In this document: positions 6,902-12,130 of the stretch, one piece after another
How the letters are laid out: each line of letters starts with the position of its first letter
Numbering within the stretch: the stretch's first letter is position 1
Source: DATHSN01 sp035464115
Lineage (GTDB): Bacteria > Actinomycetota > Acidimicrobiia > Acidimicrobiales > SKKL01
Length of the DNA: 17,006 bases
Assembly: GCA_035464115.1 (NCBI GenBank)
Contig: DATHSN010000291.1
Span: 1-17,006 of the forward strand
Direction of reading: 5' to 3'
The notes under the pieces: model-generated
Database searches by the model: none
What the model was told of the DNA's origin: nothing
What the model saw: the letters and a program-made list of their open reading frames with translations, nothing else
Translations under genes and position numbers: made by a program

Positions 6902-6983
6902 CGGCCGCAGCCCACCGCGCGGCGAGGTCGAGCGTCACCATCTGCAGCACGAGAGGCACGGGGACGATGGTCGGCACGGTCAC
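6891..6983 (-). CDS. Possible 30-residue ORF between the reductase-like and STAS-like genes
   Basis: A GTG at 6983 shares four bases with the stop of the reductase-like gene (GTGA). The frame runs 30 codons to a TGA at 6893-6891 that overlaps the STAS-like ATG by 11 bases. The peptide is 'VTVPTIVPVPLVLQ' followed by 'MVTLDLAARWAAADAG', with no family I recognise. Only its exact fit between its neighbours supports it. It could be an untranslated spacer or part of a decayed STAS gene. Confidence 0.25.
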   Translation of the reverse strand: MTVPTIVPVPLVLQMVTLDLAARWAAADAG

Positions 6984-7582
6984 GCTCCCCCGCCGGCAGC
7001 GGTCCGGTACGTGCACACGATGACGCCCGTGGCGGCGACGACGGAGTCGACGAGCTCGACGCCCCGCATGCGGCCGTCGTCGGGGAACACCCGCTTGCCG
7101 CCCCCGAGCACCACCGGCTCGATCATGAGCCGCACCTCGTCGACGAGATCGTGGGCGAACAGCGTGCGCACGAGCACGGTGGAACCCCAGACCATGAGGT
7201 ATCCGCCGTCGGTGGCGCGCAGCTCGGCGATGGCCCCGACGACGTCGTTGGCGGGGAGCAGCCTGGAGTTGGCCCAGGTGAGGTCGTCGGCGGTCAGGGT
7301 GGTCGACGCCACGTACTTCGGGATCTGGTTGATGCGGTCGGCGAACGGATCGCCGGCCTGCTCCGGCCACGCCGCCGCCATCGCCTGCCAGGTGCGGCGA
7401 CCGAACAGCATCGCGTCGGTGCCCGCCATCGCCTCGTCGATGGCGCGGCCCATGACCGTCTCGTCGAAGTACGGCGCCGACCAGCCACCGTGGGCGAACC
7501 CACCCTCGGGGTCCTCCCCCTCACCCCCCGGCGCCTGCACGACGCCGTCGAGGCTCGTGAACTCGCTCACCACGATGCGCAC
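6980..7582 (-). CDS. Dihydrofolate-reductase-family protein (RibD C-terminal fold)
   Basis: A 200-residue protein of the RibD-C / YyaP-like dihydrofolate reductase superfamily, presumably an NAD(P)H-dependent oxidoreductase of unknown substrate in the cytoplasm. Seen are the N-terminal strand 'MRIVVSEFTSLDGVV', the 'AMLFGRRTWQAMAAAWP' segment, the 'GGYLMVWGSTVLVRTL' glycine-containing dinucleotide loop, and 'LVDEVRLMIEPVVLGGGKRVF', all in family order. The GTG start lies 3 bases after the VOC gene stop, so the two are co-transcribed. Such reductases often travel with small VOC/DGPF genes near ECF sigma factors, as here. Confidence 0.87.
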   Translation of the reverse strand: MRIVVSEFTSLDGVVQAPGGEGEDPEGGFAHGGWSAPYFDETVMGRAIDEAMAGTDAMLFGRRTWQAMAAAWPEQAGDPFADRINQIPKYVASTTLTADDLTWANSRLLPANDVVGAIAELRATDGGYLMVWGSTVLVRTLFAHDLVDEVRLMIEPVVLGGGKRVFPDDGRMRGVELVDSVVAATGVIVCTYRTAAGGGA

Positions 7583-7585
7583 GGC

Positions 7586-7990
7586 TCACTCGTCCCCAGG
7601 TTCGACGTTGATCATCCACGGGATGCCGAACCGGTCGGTGCACATGCCGAACACGGGCGACCAGAAGGTCTCGGCGAGGGGCATGGTGACCTCGCCACCC
7701 TCGGCCAGCGCGGCGAAGACGCGCCGCGCCTCGTCCGGATCGGTGAGCGTGAGGTTCACCGCGATGCCGCGCACGCCGTCGAAGCCCGGATCGTCTGACG
7801 CCATCAGGAGGTCGTCGCCGAACCTCAGGGCGGCGTGCATCACCATGTCGGGGGCGACGCCCGGCATCTGCTCGCCGTCGGGGAGCTCGGCGAAGGTGAG
7901 CACCTCGAGCTCGCCGCCGAGGATCTCCTGGTAGCGGGTGAACGCCTCACGACAGGTCCCGCCGAAGTTGAGGTAGGGGTAGAGCGCCAC
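7586..7990 (-). CDS. VOC-family (glyoxalase-fold, PhnB-like) protein
   Basis: A 134-residue protein beginning 'VALYPYLNFGGTCREAFTRY', with 'DDLLMASD', a GIAVNLTL strand, 'DEARRVFAALAEGGEVTMPLAETFW' and 'FGMCTDRFGIPWMINVE'. This is the PhnB / YdcH-like branch of the vicinal-oxygen-chelate superfamily. These are usually small cytoplasmic dimers, with enzymatic or resistance roles that vary; none can be assigned here. The GTG at 7990 is chosen because GGAGG lies 5 bases upstream. It appears to be the first gene of the five-ORF block ending in the sigma factor and has an inverted repeat just before its ribosome site. Confidence 0.88.
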   Translation of the reverse strand: MALYPYLNFGGTCREAFTRYQEILGGELEVLTFAELPDGEQMPGVAPDMVMHAALRFGDDLLMASDDPGFDGVRGIAVNLTLTDPDEARRVFAALAEGGEVTMPLAETFWSPVFGMCTDRFGIPWMINVEPGDE

Positions 7991-8003
7991 GGTGTCCTCC
8001 AAG

Positions 8004-8027
8004 GATGTGGGAGTCGGTACCCACATC
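8004..8027. promoter_or_regulatory. 24-bp inverted repeat before the VOC gene
   Basis: GATGTGGG (8004-8011) and CCCACATC (8020-8027) are perfect 8-bp inverted arms around an 8-base centre. On the minus strand the element ends about three bases before the GGAGG ribosome site of the VOC gene. It could be an operator for a dimeric regulator, or a 5' leader hairpin controlling translation. Confidence 0.45.
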
Positions 8028-8085
8028 GACGGATCGGCGGGGCGAGACTCATCGGCCGCCGCCGCGCGCAGCGGGGGTGCAGGCT

Positions 8086-9096
8086 TCAGCCCGCGGCGAT
8101 CGCGCTGGCTGGCTCGGGCGCGTCGGGCGCCACCAGCAACGCGGCGCCGAGGGCCCCCGCACGCGAACCCAGCGCGGCGGGCACGATGCGCTGGCCGGTG
8201 CCCGGGAAGCGCCACGCGGCCGAGTGGGCGGCCACCGCCTCGAGGAAGGGCGCGCCGAGCCGCTCGGCGAAGCCGCCACCCATCACGACGAGCTCGACGT
8301 CGACCACCATCGCCACCGGGGCGAGGGCCCGCCCGACCGCGCGCGCCGCGCCGTCGACCAGCTCGACGGCGAGGGGGTCGCCCGCGGCGAGGGCAGCGAG
8401 CACGACGGTGGAGGTCATGCGCCCGCCGTCGGCCGGGACGAGCAGGCTCTCGGTGCCCGCCGCGACCCGCTCGCGGGCCCGGGCCTCGAGGCCGCGCCGG
8501 CCGGCGGAGGCCTCGACGTGGCCGAACCCGCCACACCCGCAGGGGGCCCCATCGGGCTCGACCACGATGTGCCCGAGCTCGCCCGCGAGCCCGTGGGCAC
8601 CGTGGCGGATCGCACCGTCGAGCACCAGCCCCCCACCGACGCCGGTGCCGACGAACACGGTGAGCAGGTCGTCGTGCCCGCGTCCGGCGCCCAGGCGGTG
8701 CTCGGCCACCGAGGCGGCGTTCACGTCGTTGTCGACCCGCACGGCCACGCCGAGCTCCTCGGCGAGGCGATCGGCGACCGGCACGGGGGTGGTCCACCCG
8801 GGCAGGTTGGGGGCGGGCCCCAACCGACCCGTGGCCGGGTCGACCCGGCCGGGGCCACCGACGCCCACCCCGACGATGCCGGCGTCGGCCAGCGAGACGC
8901 CGGGCAGCACCTCGTCGGCGGTTCCGGGACCGGCGAGGCGGCGCACCGTGGCCGCCACCGCGGCGATGACCGCGTCGGGGTCGCCGTCGCGCGGGGTCGA
9001 CCGCTTGGCCTCGGCCACCACCTCGTCGTGCTCGACCCGCACGGCGTAGATCTTCGTGCCGCCGAGGTCGACCCCGACGGTGGCTCCCCCCGTCAC
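8086..9096 (-). CDS. ROK-family sugar kinase (glucokinase-like)
   Basis: A 336-residue ROK kinase, predicted to phosphorylate a hexose or amino sugar with ATP. The phosphate-binding loop DLGGTK is at residues 10-15. 'VDNDVNAA' carries the catalytic aspartate (about D124). 'GTGVGGGLVLDG' starts at 150, and 'ELGHIVVEPDG' contains the zinc-ligand histidine (about H176). The zinc loop reads C186-G-C188-G-G-F-G-H193-V-E195: histidine stands where classical members have the third cysteine. There is no N-terminal winged helix, so it is a kinase rather than an NagC/XylR-type repressor. The GTG start follows the stop of the upstream 89-residue ORF by 13 bases. Glucose specificity is likely but not proven by sequence. 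Confidence 0.9.
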   Translation of the reverse strand: MTGGATVGVDLGGTKIYAVRVEHDEVVAEAKRSTPRDGDPDAVIAAVAATVRRLAGPGTADEVLPGVSLADAGIVGVGVGGPGRVDPATGRLGPAPNLPGWTTPVPVADRLAEELGVAVRVDNDVNAASVAEHRLGAGRGHDDLLTVFVGTGVGGGLVLDGAIRHGAHGLAGELGHIVVEPDGAPCGCGGFGHVEASAGRRGLEARARERVAAGTESLLVPADGGRMTSTVVLAALAAGDPLAVELVDGAARAVGRALAPVAMVVDVELVVMGGGFAERLGAPFLEAVAAHSAAWRFPGTGQRIVPAALGSRAGALGAALLVAPDAPEPASAIAAG

Positions 9097-9109
9097 GGCG
9101 GTGCGGTGC

Positions 9110-9379
9110 CTACTCCTCGTCGGGGACGCCGAGGTCCCAGCGCAGCACGAGGTTCTCGCGCTCGGCGTCGCGCGCCACCCGCTCGCGGTTGCGCCGGAAC
9201 TGCGGATCGTGGGGCGGGAGCAGCAACAGGCGGGCCAGGACCCGGGTGCGGAAGCCCTCGATGGTGCGGGGATCGCCGTAGTCGCCCCGGACGTCCCAGT
9301 GCGGTGCCACCGGGCCGAGGTAGACCACCACGACGCTGCCGCGCGGCGGCTCGTACTCCTCGGTGGTCTGTGCGGACAT
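9110..9379 (-). CDS. Unrecognised 89-residue protein upstream of the ROK kinase
   Basis: I do not recognise this protein. It starts at an ATG preceded by GAGGGAG 6 bases upstream, a good ribosome site, and uses codons like its neighbours. It has a short hydrophobic strand ('GSVVVVYLGPVAPHW'), a central 'TIEGFRTRVLARLLLLPP' helix and a charged 'FRRNRERVARDAEREN' helix, ending in an acidic tail. No signal peptide or cysteine is seen. It probably shares a transcript with the ROK kinase, 13 bases downstream, and is divergent from the small whiB gene. Confidence 0.7.
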   Translation of the reverse strand: MSAQTTEEYEPPRGSVVVVYLGPVAPHWDVRGDYGDPRTIEGFRTRVLARLLLLPPHDPQFRRNRERVARDAERENLVLRWDLGVPDEE

Positions 9380-9439
9380 CACGGGCTCCCTCGGGTGGAC
9401 GGTCTGAGACGTGCGATCGGTGACTCGTCAGCCTACCCT

Positions 9440-9452
9440 GGGGGATTCCCCC
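9440..9452. promoter_or_regulatory. 13-bp palindrome in the divergent intergenic region
   Basis: GGGGGATTCCCCC is symmetric around its centre (six pairs and one central base). It lies between the divergent 89-residue gene and whiB, about 60 bases from the former and 95 from the latter. Its position suits a regulator site, but GC-rich palindromes are common in such DNA. Confidence 0.3.
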
Positions 9453-9494
9453 GAGCCCGGGGCCACGGTCCGACGTCACTTCGCCGGCCACCCG

Positions 9495-9520
9495 GGAACT
9501 TTTCCTTCTGACCGGTCGTC
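9495..9520 (+). promoter_or_regulatory. ECF-type promoter candidate for the small whiB gene
   Basis: GGAAC (9495-9499), a 17-base spacer and CGTC (9517-9520) match the general pattern of ECF sigma promoters (GGAAC / CGTC). Transcription would begin about 20 bases before the whiB start codon, upstream of its GGAGG site at 9536-9540. Confidence 0.35.
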
Positions 9521-9546
9521 GCACCGGGCAGAACGGAGGTGTTGAG

Positions 9547-9786
9547 ATGGACAACGACTGGATGGCCCGCGGTCTCTGCAACGACAAGCCCCCGTCGCTC
9601 TTCTTCCCGAGCGACGGCGTCGGTGTGGAGATCGCGCGCCGCATCTGCGCTCAGTGCCCGGTGCGCGAGACGTGCCGCGAGTACGCGCTGGCCGAGCGCA
9701 TCGATCACGGCGTGTGGGGCGGGACGTCCGAGCGCGAGCGGCGCCGGATCCTGCGCGAGCGCCGGCTCACCGCCGAGCGGGCCTAG
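9547..9786 (+). CDS. WhiB-family iron-sulfur regulator (79 residues)
   Basis: A minimal WhiB-like protein with the four cluster-binding cysteines C11, C34, C37 and C43 (C-x22-C-x2-C-x5-C). These are followed by the family turn GVWGG at about residues 54-58 and a basic 'SERERRRILRERR' tail. WhiB proteins bind a 4Fe-4S cluster and usually act with the primary sigma factor in redox or developmental control. The start is firm: GGAGG lies seven bases before the ATG. The length and lack of an N-terminal extension recall WhiB1-type members, but no subgroup can be fixed by eye. A second whiB gene lies at 10891-11175. Confidence 0.94.
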   Translation: MDNDWMARGLCNDKPPSLFFPSDGVGVEIARRICAQCPVRETCREYALAERIDHGVWGGTSERERRRILRERRLTAERA

Positions 9787-9799
9787 GCCCGGTGCGGGC
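9787..9799. terminator. Small hairpin between convergent whiB and tatA
   Basis: GCCCG-GTG-CGGGC directly follows the whiB stop codon and precedes the tatA stop on the other strand. It is a short stem without a T-run and can serve both directions, so this is a weak terminator call. Confidence 0.3.
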
Positions 9800-9811
9800 G
9801 ACGCCGAGCCG

Positions 9812-9988
9812 TCAGTTGGAGGGCTTGGTGTCGTCGGCGGTGTCGTCCTTCGCGCCCTCGTCCAGGCCCGACTTGAACTCCTTCTGGGCCTGACCGAGCG
9901 AGCGAGCGAGCTTCGGCAGCTTGGCGCCACCGAACAGGACGAGCACGATCACCAGGATGATGATGAGCTCTTGCGGTCCGAGGTTCAC
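9812..9988 (-). CDS. tatA: TatA, Sec-independent twin-arginine translocase subunit
   Basis: A 58-residue protein with the TatA/E layout: a short N-terminus, one membrane helix 'ELIIILVIVLVLF' (residues 7-19), the FGG hinge, then the amphipathic helix 'KLPKLARSLGQAQKEFKSGL', and an acidic, Lys/Asp-rich tail. It forms the pore-like part of the Tat system, which exports folded proteins. The family's usual KLPEL reads KLPKL here. It is shorter than typical TatA (about 80-90 residues). The GTG at 9988 lacks a Shine-Dalgarno site but has TACCCT seven bases upstream, so it is probably leaderless. No tatB or tatC is nearby, which is common in actinobacteria. Confidence 0.9.
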   Translation of the reverse strand: MNLGPQELIIILVIVLVLFGGAKLPKLARSLGQAQKEFKSGLDEGAKDDTADDTKPSN

Positions 9989-9995
9989 CCGGTCG

Positions 9996-10001
9996 AGGGT
10001 A
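9996..10001 (-). promoter_or_regulatory. -10-like box for leaderless tatA
   Basis: TACCCT on the minus strand ends seven bases before the tatA GTG. The stretch TACCCTCGACC is the same as that before the VWA gene at 14140. Confidence 0.4.
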
Positions 10002-10049
10002 GCCCAGGAGGCTGCGACAACGAACGCGCCATCTCCCGGGGGGTGAGCC

Positions 10050-10838
10050 GTGCTCGAGTGCGTGGTCAACGTGAGCGAGGGGCAGCGAGCCGACGTGCTC
10101 GACCGTCTGGCGCGCGCCGCCGGTGACGATCTGCTCGACGTGCACGCCGACCCGGACCACCACCGGGCCGTGCTCACGCTCGTGGGCGAGGACGCAGCAC
10201 GTGCCGTCGCCCGGCTGGCGGTCGAGATCATCGACCTGCGCGACCACGTGGGGGCCCATCCCCGCCTCGGCGCGGTCGACGTCGTGCCCTTCGTCGCCCT
10301 CGGTGCCACCCCGCCCGACAGCGCCGTCGCCGCCCGGGAGCGCTACCTGCGCTGGAGCGCCGACGAGCTCGGCGTGCCGGGCTTCCGCTACGGCACCGAC
10401 CGCTCGTTGCCCGAGGTGCGTCGCCACGCCTTCCGCGAGCTGGCGCCCGACACCGGTGGACCCCACCCCCACCCGTCGGCGGGGGCCACGGCGGTGGGCG
10501 CCCGGGGTGTCCTCGTGGCCTACAACGTGTGGCTGGCCGAGCCCGACCTCGCCACCGCCCGGCGGGTGGCCGCCGAGGTCCGGGGGGAGGCGGTGCGGGC
10601 CCTCGGGCTCGCGGTGGGCGCCCGGGTGCAGGTGTCGATGAACCTGGTGGATCCGGCCCGGGTGGGCCCGGCGGCCGCGTTCGACGCGGTGGCCCGGCGC
10701 GTCGCGGTGGCCGGCGCGGAGCTGGTGGGACTGGTGCCGGCCACGGTGCTCGACGCGGTGCCCCGCCACCGCTGGGCCGAGCTCGACCTGGCCGACGACC
10801 GCACCATCGAGGCCCGGCTCGCCGCCCGCCGCCGATGA
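10050..10838 (+). CDS. Glutamate formimidoyltransferase (FtcD N-terminal type)
   Basis: A 262-residue protein starting 'ECVVNVSEGQRADVL', the hallmark N-terminus of formiminotransferases. 'LRDHVGAHPRLGAVDVVPFVAL' (about residues 63-84) contains the active-site histidine region equivalent to His82 of the mammalian enzyme. 'GATAVGARGVLVAYNVWL' follows at about 145-162. The enzyme moves the formimino group of N-formimidoyl-glutamate, from histidine breakdown, to tetrahydrofolate. The cyclodeaminase half of bifunctional FtcD is absent, and the length is a little under the roughly 300 residues usual for stand-alone forms. The GTG at 10050 has a G-run ending about seven bases upstream. No other histidine-degradation gene is in the window. 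It is divergent from tatA and convergent with whiB2. Confidence 0.85.
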   Translation: MLECVVNVSEGQRADVLDRLARAAGDDLLDVHADPDHHRAVLTLVGEDAARAVARLAVEIIDLRDHVGAHPRLGAVDVVPFVALGATPPDSAVAARERYLRWSADELGVPGFRYGTDRSLPEVRRHAFRELAPDTGGPHPHPSAGATAVGARGVLVAYNVWLAEPDLATARRVAAEVRGEAVRALGLAVGARVQVSMNLVDPARVGPAAAFDAVARRVAVAGAELVGLVPATVLDAVPRHRWAELDLADDRTIEARLAARRR

Positions 10839-10890
10839 CCGCGCCGGTCGGGTGTGGTGGTCCGACTGCGTGGTGGGACCCGCCGCGGCG

Positions 10891-11175
10891 TCAGGCCGGG
10901 CGGACCTGGAGGCCGCCGGTGCGGGCCAGGGCCCGCTGACGGCGGATGCGACGCCGCTCGCGCTCGCTCATGCCCCCCCAGATGCCGAACTTCTCGCCGT
11001 TGGCGAGGGCGTACTCCAAGCAGTCCTCGCGCACGACGCAGCCGCGGCAGACCTCCTTGGCCTCGCGGGTGGACGCCCCTCGCTCGGGGAAGAACAGGTC
11101 GGGATCGACGCCCAAGCAGTTGGCGTAGTCCTGCCAGCTCATCTCGTCGGCTTCATCGACCGGGGCCTCGGACAT
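10891..11175 (-). CDS. whiB2: WhiB-family regulator, WhiB2/WhmD-like
   Basis: A 94-residue protein with cysteines C20, C43, C46 and C52. The stretch 'DPDLFFPERGASTREAKEVC' followed by 'LEYALANGEKFGIWGG' and 'SERERRRIRR' closely follows WhiB2/WhmD of mycobacteria and WhiB of Streptomyces, which bind a 4Fe-4S cluster and control septation and sporulation genes. The ATG at 11175 is chosen because GAGGAGG stands six bases upstream. The open frame to 11250 would add a Cys/Ser/Ala-rich extension not typical of the family. A long 5' region with an AT-rich island (11241-11277) precedes it. Assignment to the WhiB2 subgroup is by resemblance from memory. Confidence 0.92.
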   Translation of the reverse strand: MSEAPVDEADEMSWQDYANCLGVDPDLFFPERGASTREAKEVCRGCVVREDCLEYALANGEKFGIWGGMSERERRRIRRQRALARTGGLQVRPA

Positions 11176-11240
11176 CGCCGACCTCCTCGTTGCGCTCGCG
11201 GCCCCCTCGCAGGAGCACTCGGTGCCCGCCCACGTGCGTG

Positions 11241-11277
11241 CTACTACCACACGCGTAATTACAATGGTGTGATCATC
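11241..11277 (-). promoter_or_regulatory. AT-rich island upstream of whiB2
   Basis: In this very GC-rich window these 37 bases stand out. They contain the perfect palindrome GTAATTAC (11255-11262), flanked by CACAC (11248-11252) and GTGTG (11267-11271). The stretch lies 66-100 bases before the whiB2 start codon on the minus strand, where promoter and regulator sites are expected. I cannot assign one -10/-35 pair with confidence. Confidence 0.45.
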
Positions 11278-11331
11278 CCGCGGAACGCGCGATCGCGCAA
11301 GCCCCCTTCGCGGCCCGCCCGGCGGAGCGGG

Positions 11332-12054
11332 CTACGGCCGGGGCGATCCGAGCGCCTCGGCCACCACCGCGGCGAGCTCCTCGCGCCCGGCCGGGGTGAG
11401 GTGGAGCCCGTCCCACGACAGCTCGGGCCGATCGGCGATCACCGCGCCCCAGTCGGCCACGACCAGGTTGTCCCACCGGTCGCCTGCCGCCCGGATCACC
11501 TCGTTGATGGCCTCGCGGGTCGGCGACACGGGCGCCACGGTGAGCCACACGACGCGCGGCACGTCGGCGAGCACGGCCATGGCCTCGTCGAGCTGGCTGG
11601 CGTAGTCGCCCCGCTCGCCCTCGATGTAGTTGTTGCCGAGCTGGACGACCACCGCGCCGCCGATCTCGCTGCGCCGCTCGGCCAGCACGTCGACGGCCTG
11701 GGCCAGCCGGCGGCTCCCCTCGGCGTCGTAGGTGACGACCCAGTCGGCGAGCGCCGCGGGGATGGCGCGCGTGGTGCCGAGCAGGACCGAGTCGCCGATG
11801 ACGTAGGCGCTGTTCGCCGCCGGCGGGCCGGTCGGCGCCGCGGGGATGGGCGGCGGATCGGCCCCGGTGTCGGGCGGCAAGGTGGTGGTGGGGGCGAGCG
11901 GCGCCACGGTGGTCGTCGGCGCGACCGTGGTGGACGTCGTCGTCACGAGCACGGCCTCGTCGGCGCCGCCGGACGCGTCGCCCCCGCACCCGGCCAACGA
12001 GACCACACCGACCACGGCGACCGCGAGCGCGGCGAGGGCGGGGCGAACGGGCAC
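11332..12054 (-). CDS. SGNH/GDSL-like lipoprotein hydrolase
   Basis: A 240-residue predicted lipoprotein. An arginine-containing start and hydrophobic stretch lead to the lipobox LAGC (C23), so it is probably anchored on the outer face of the membrane. Residues 32-80 form a Thr/Pro/Ala-rich linker. The rest is an SGNH hydrolase core: 'VIGDSV' with S89, G113 (block II), 'LGNNY' with N141 (block III), and 'WDGLHLT' with D215 and H218 (block V). All four catalytic blocks are present. The sequence resembles the SGNH domain fused to membrane acyltransferases, here standing alone, so a role in acylating or de-acylating cell-surface glycans is possible. The GTG start has GAAGG five bases upstream. 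Confidence 0.88.
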   Translation of the reverse strand: MPVRPALAALAVAVVGVVSLAGCGGDASGGADEAVLVTTTSTTVAPTTTVAPLAPTTTLPPDTGADPPPIPAAPTGPPAANSAYVIGDSVLLGTTRAIPAALADWVVTYDAEGSRRLAQAVDVLAERRSEIGGAVVVQLGNNYIEGERGDYASQLDEAMAVLADVPRVVWLTVAPVSPTREAINEVIRAAGDRWDNLVVADWGAVIADRPELSWDGLHLTPAGREELAAVVAEALGSPRP

Positions 12055-12096
12055 GGCGACCTTCGGGGGGCTGTCGGGGGGCGGAGCTTCCCCGCC

Positions 12097-12102
12097 AGTG
12101 TA
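12097..12102 (-). promoter_or_regulatory. -10-like box for the SGNH lipoprotein gene
   Basis: TACACT on the minus strand lies 42 bases before the GTG at 12054, leaving a leader that contains the GAAGG ribosome site. No good -35 is visible. Confidence 0.3.
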
Positions 12103-12130
12103 CGGACCGCCCCGGTGGGAGCGGCGGAGC

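Noticed and set aside
7991..8797. Extension of the VOC frame upstream into the ROK gene
   Set aside because: The added sequence is an Arg/Gly-rich off-frame reading of the ROK kinase gene. The GTG at 7990 has a well-placed GGAGG.
10839..10890. Terminator between the formimidoyltransferase and whiB2 genes
   Set aside because: Only a 5-bp stem (GTCGG/CCGAC) with a 10-base loop is visible and there is no T-run; too weak to annotate.
11176..11250. 25-residue N-terminal extension of WhiB2 containing two extra cysteines
   Set aside because: The ATG at 11175 has an excellent GAGGAGG site, and WhiB2-type proteins do not carry such an extension.
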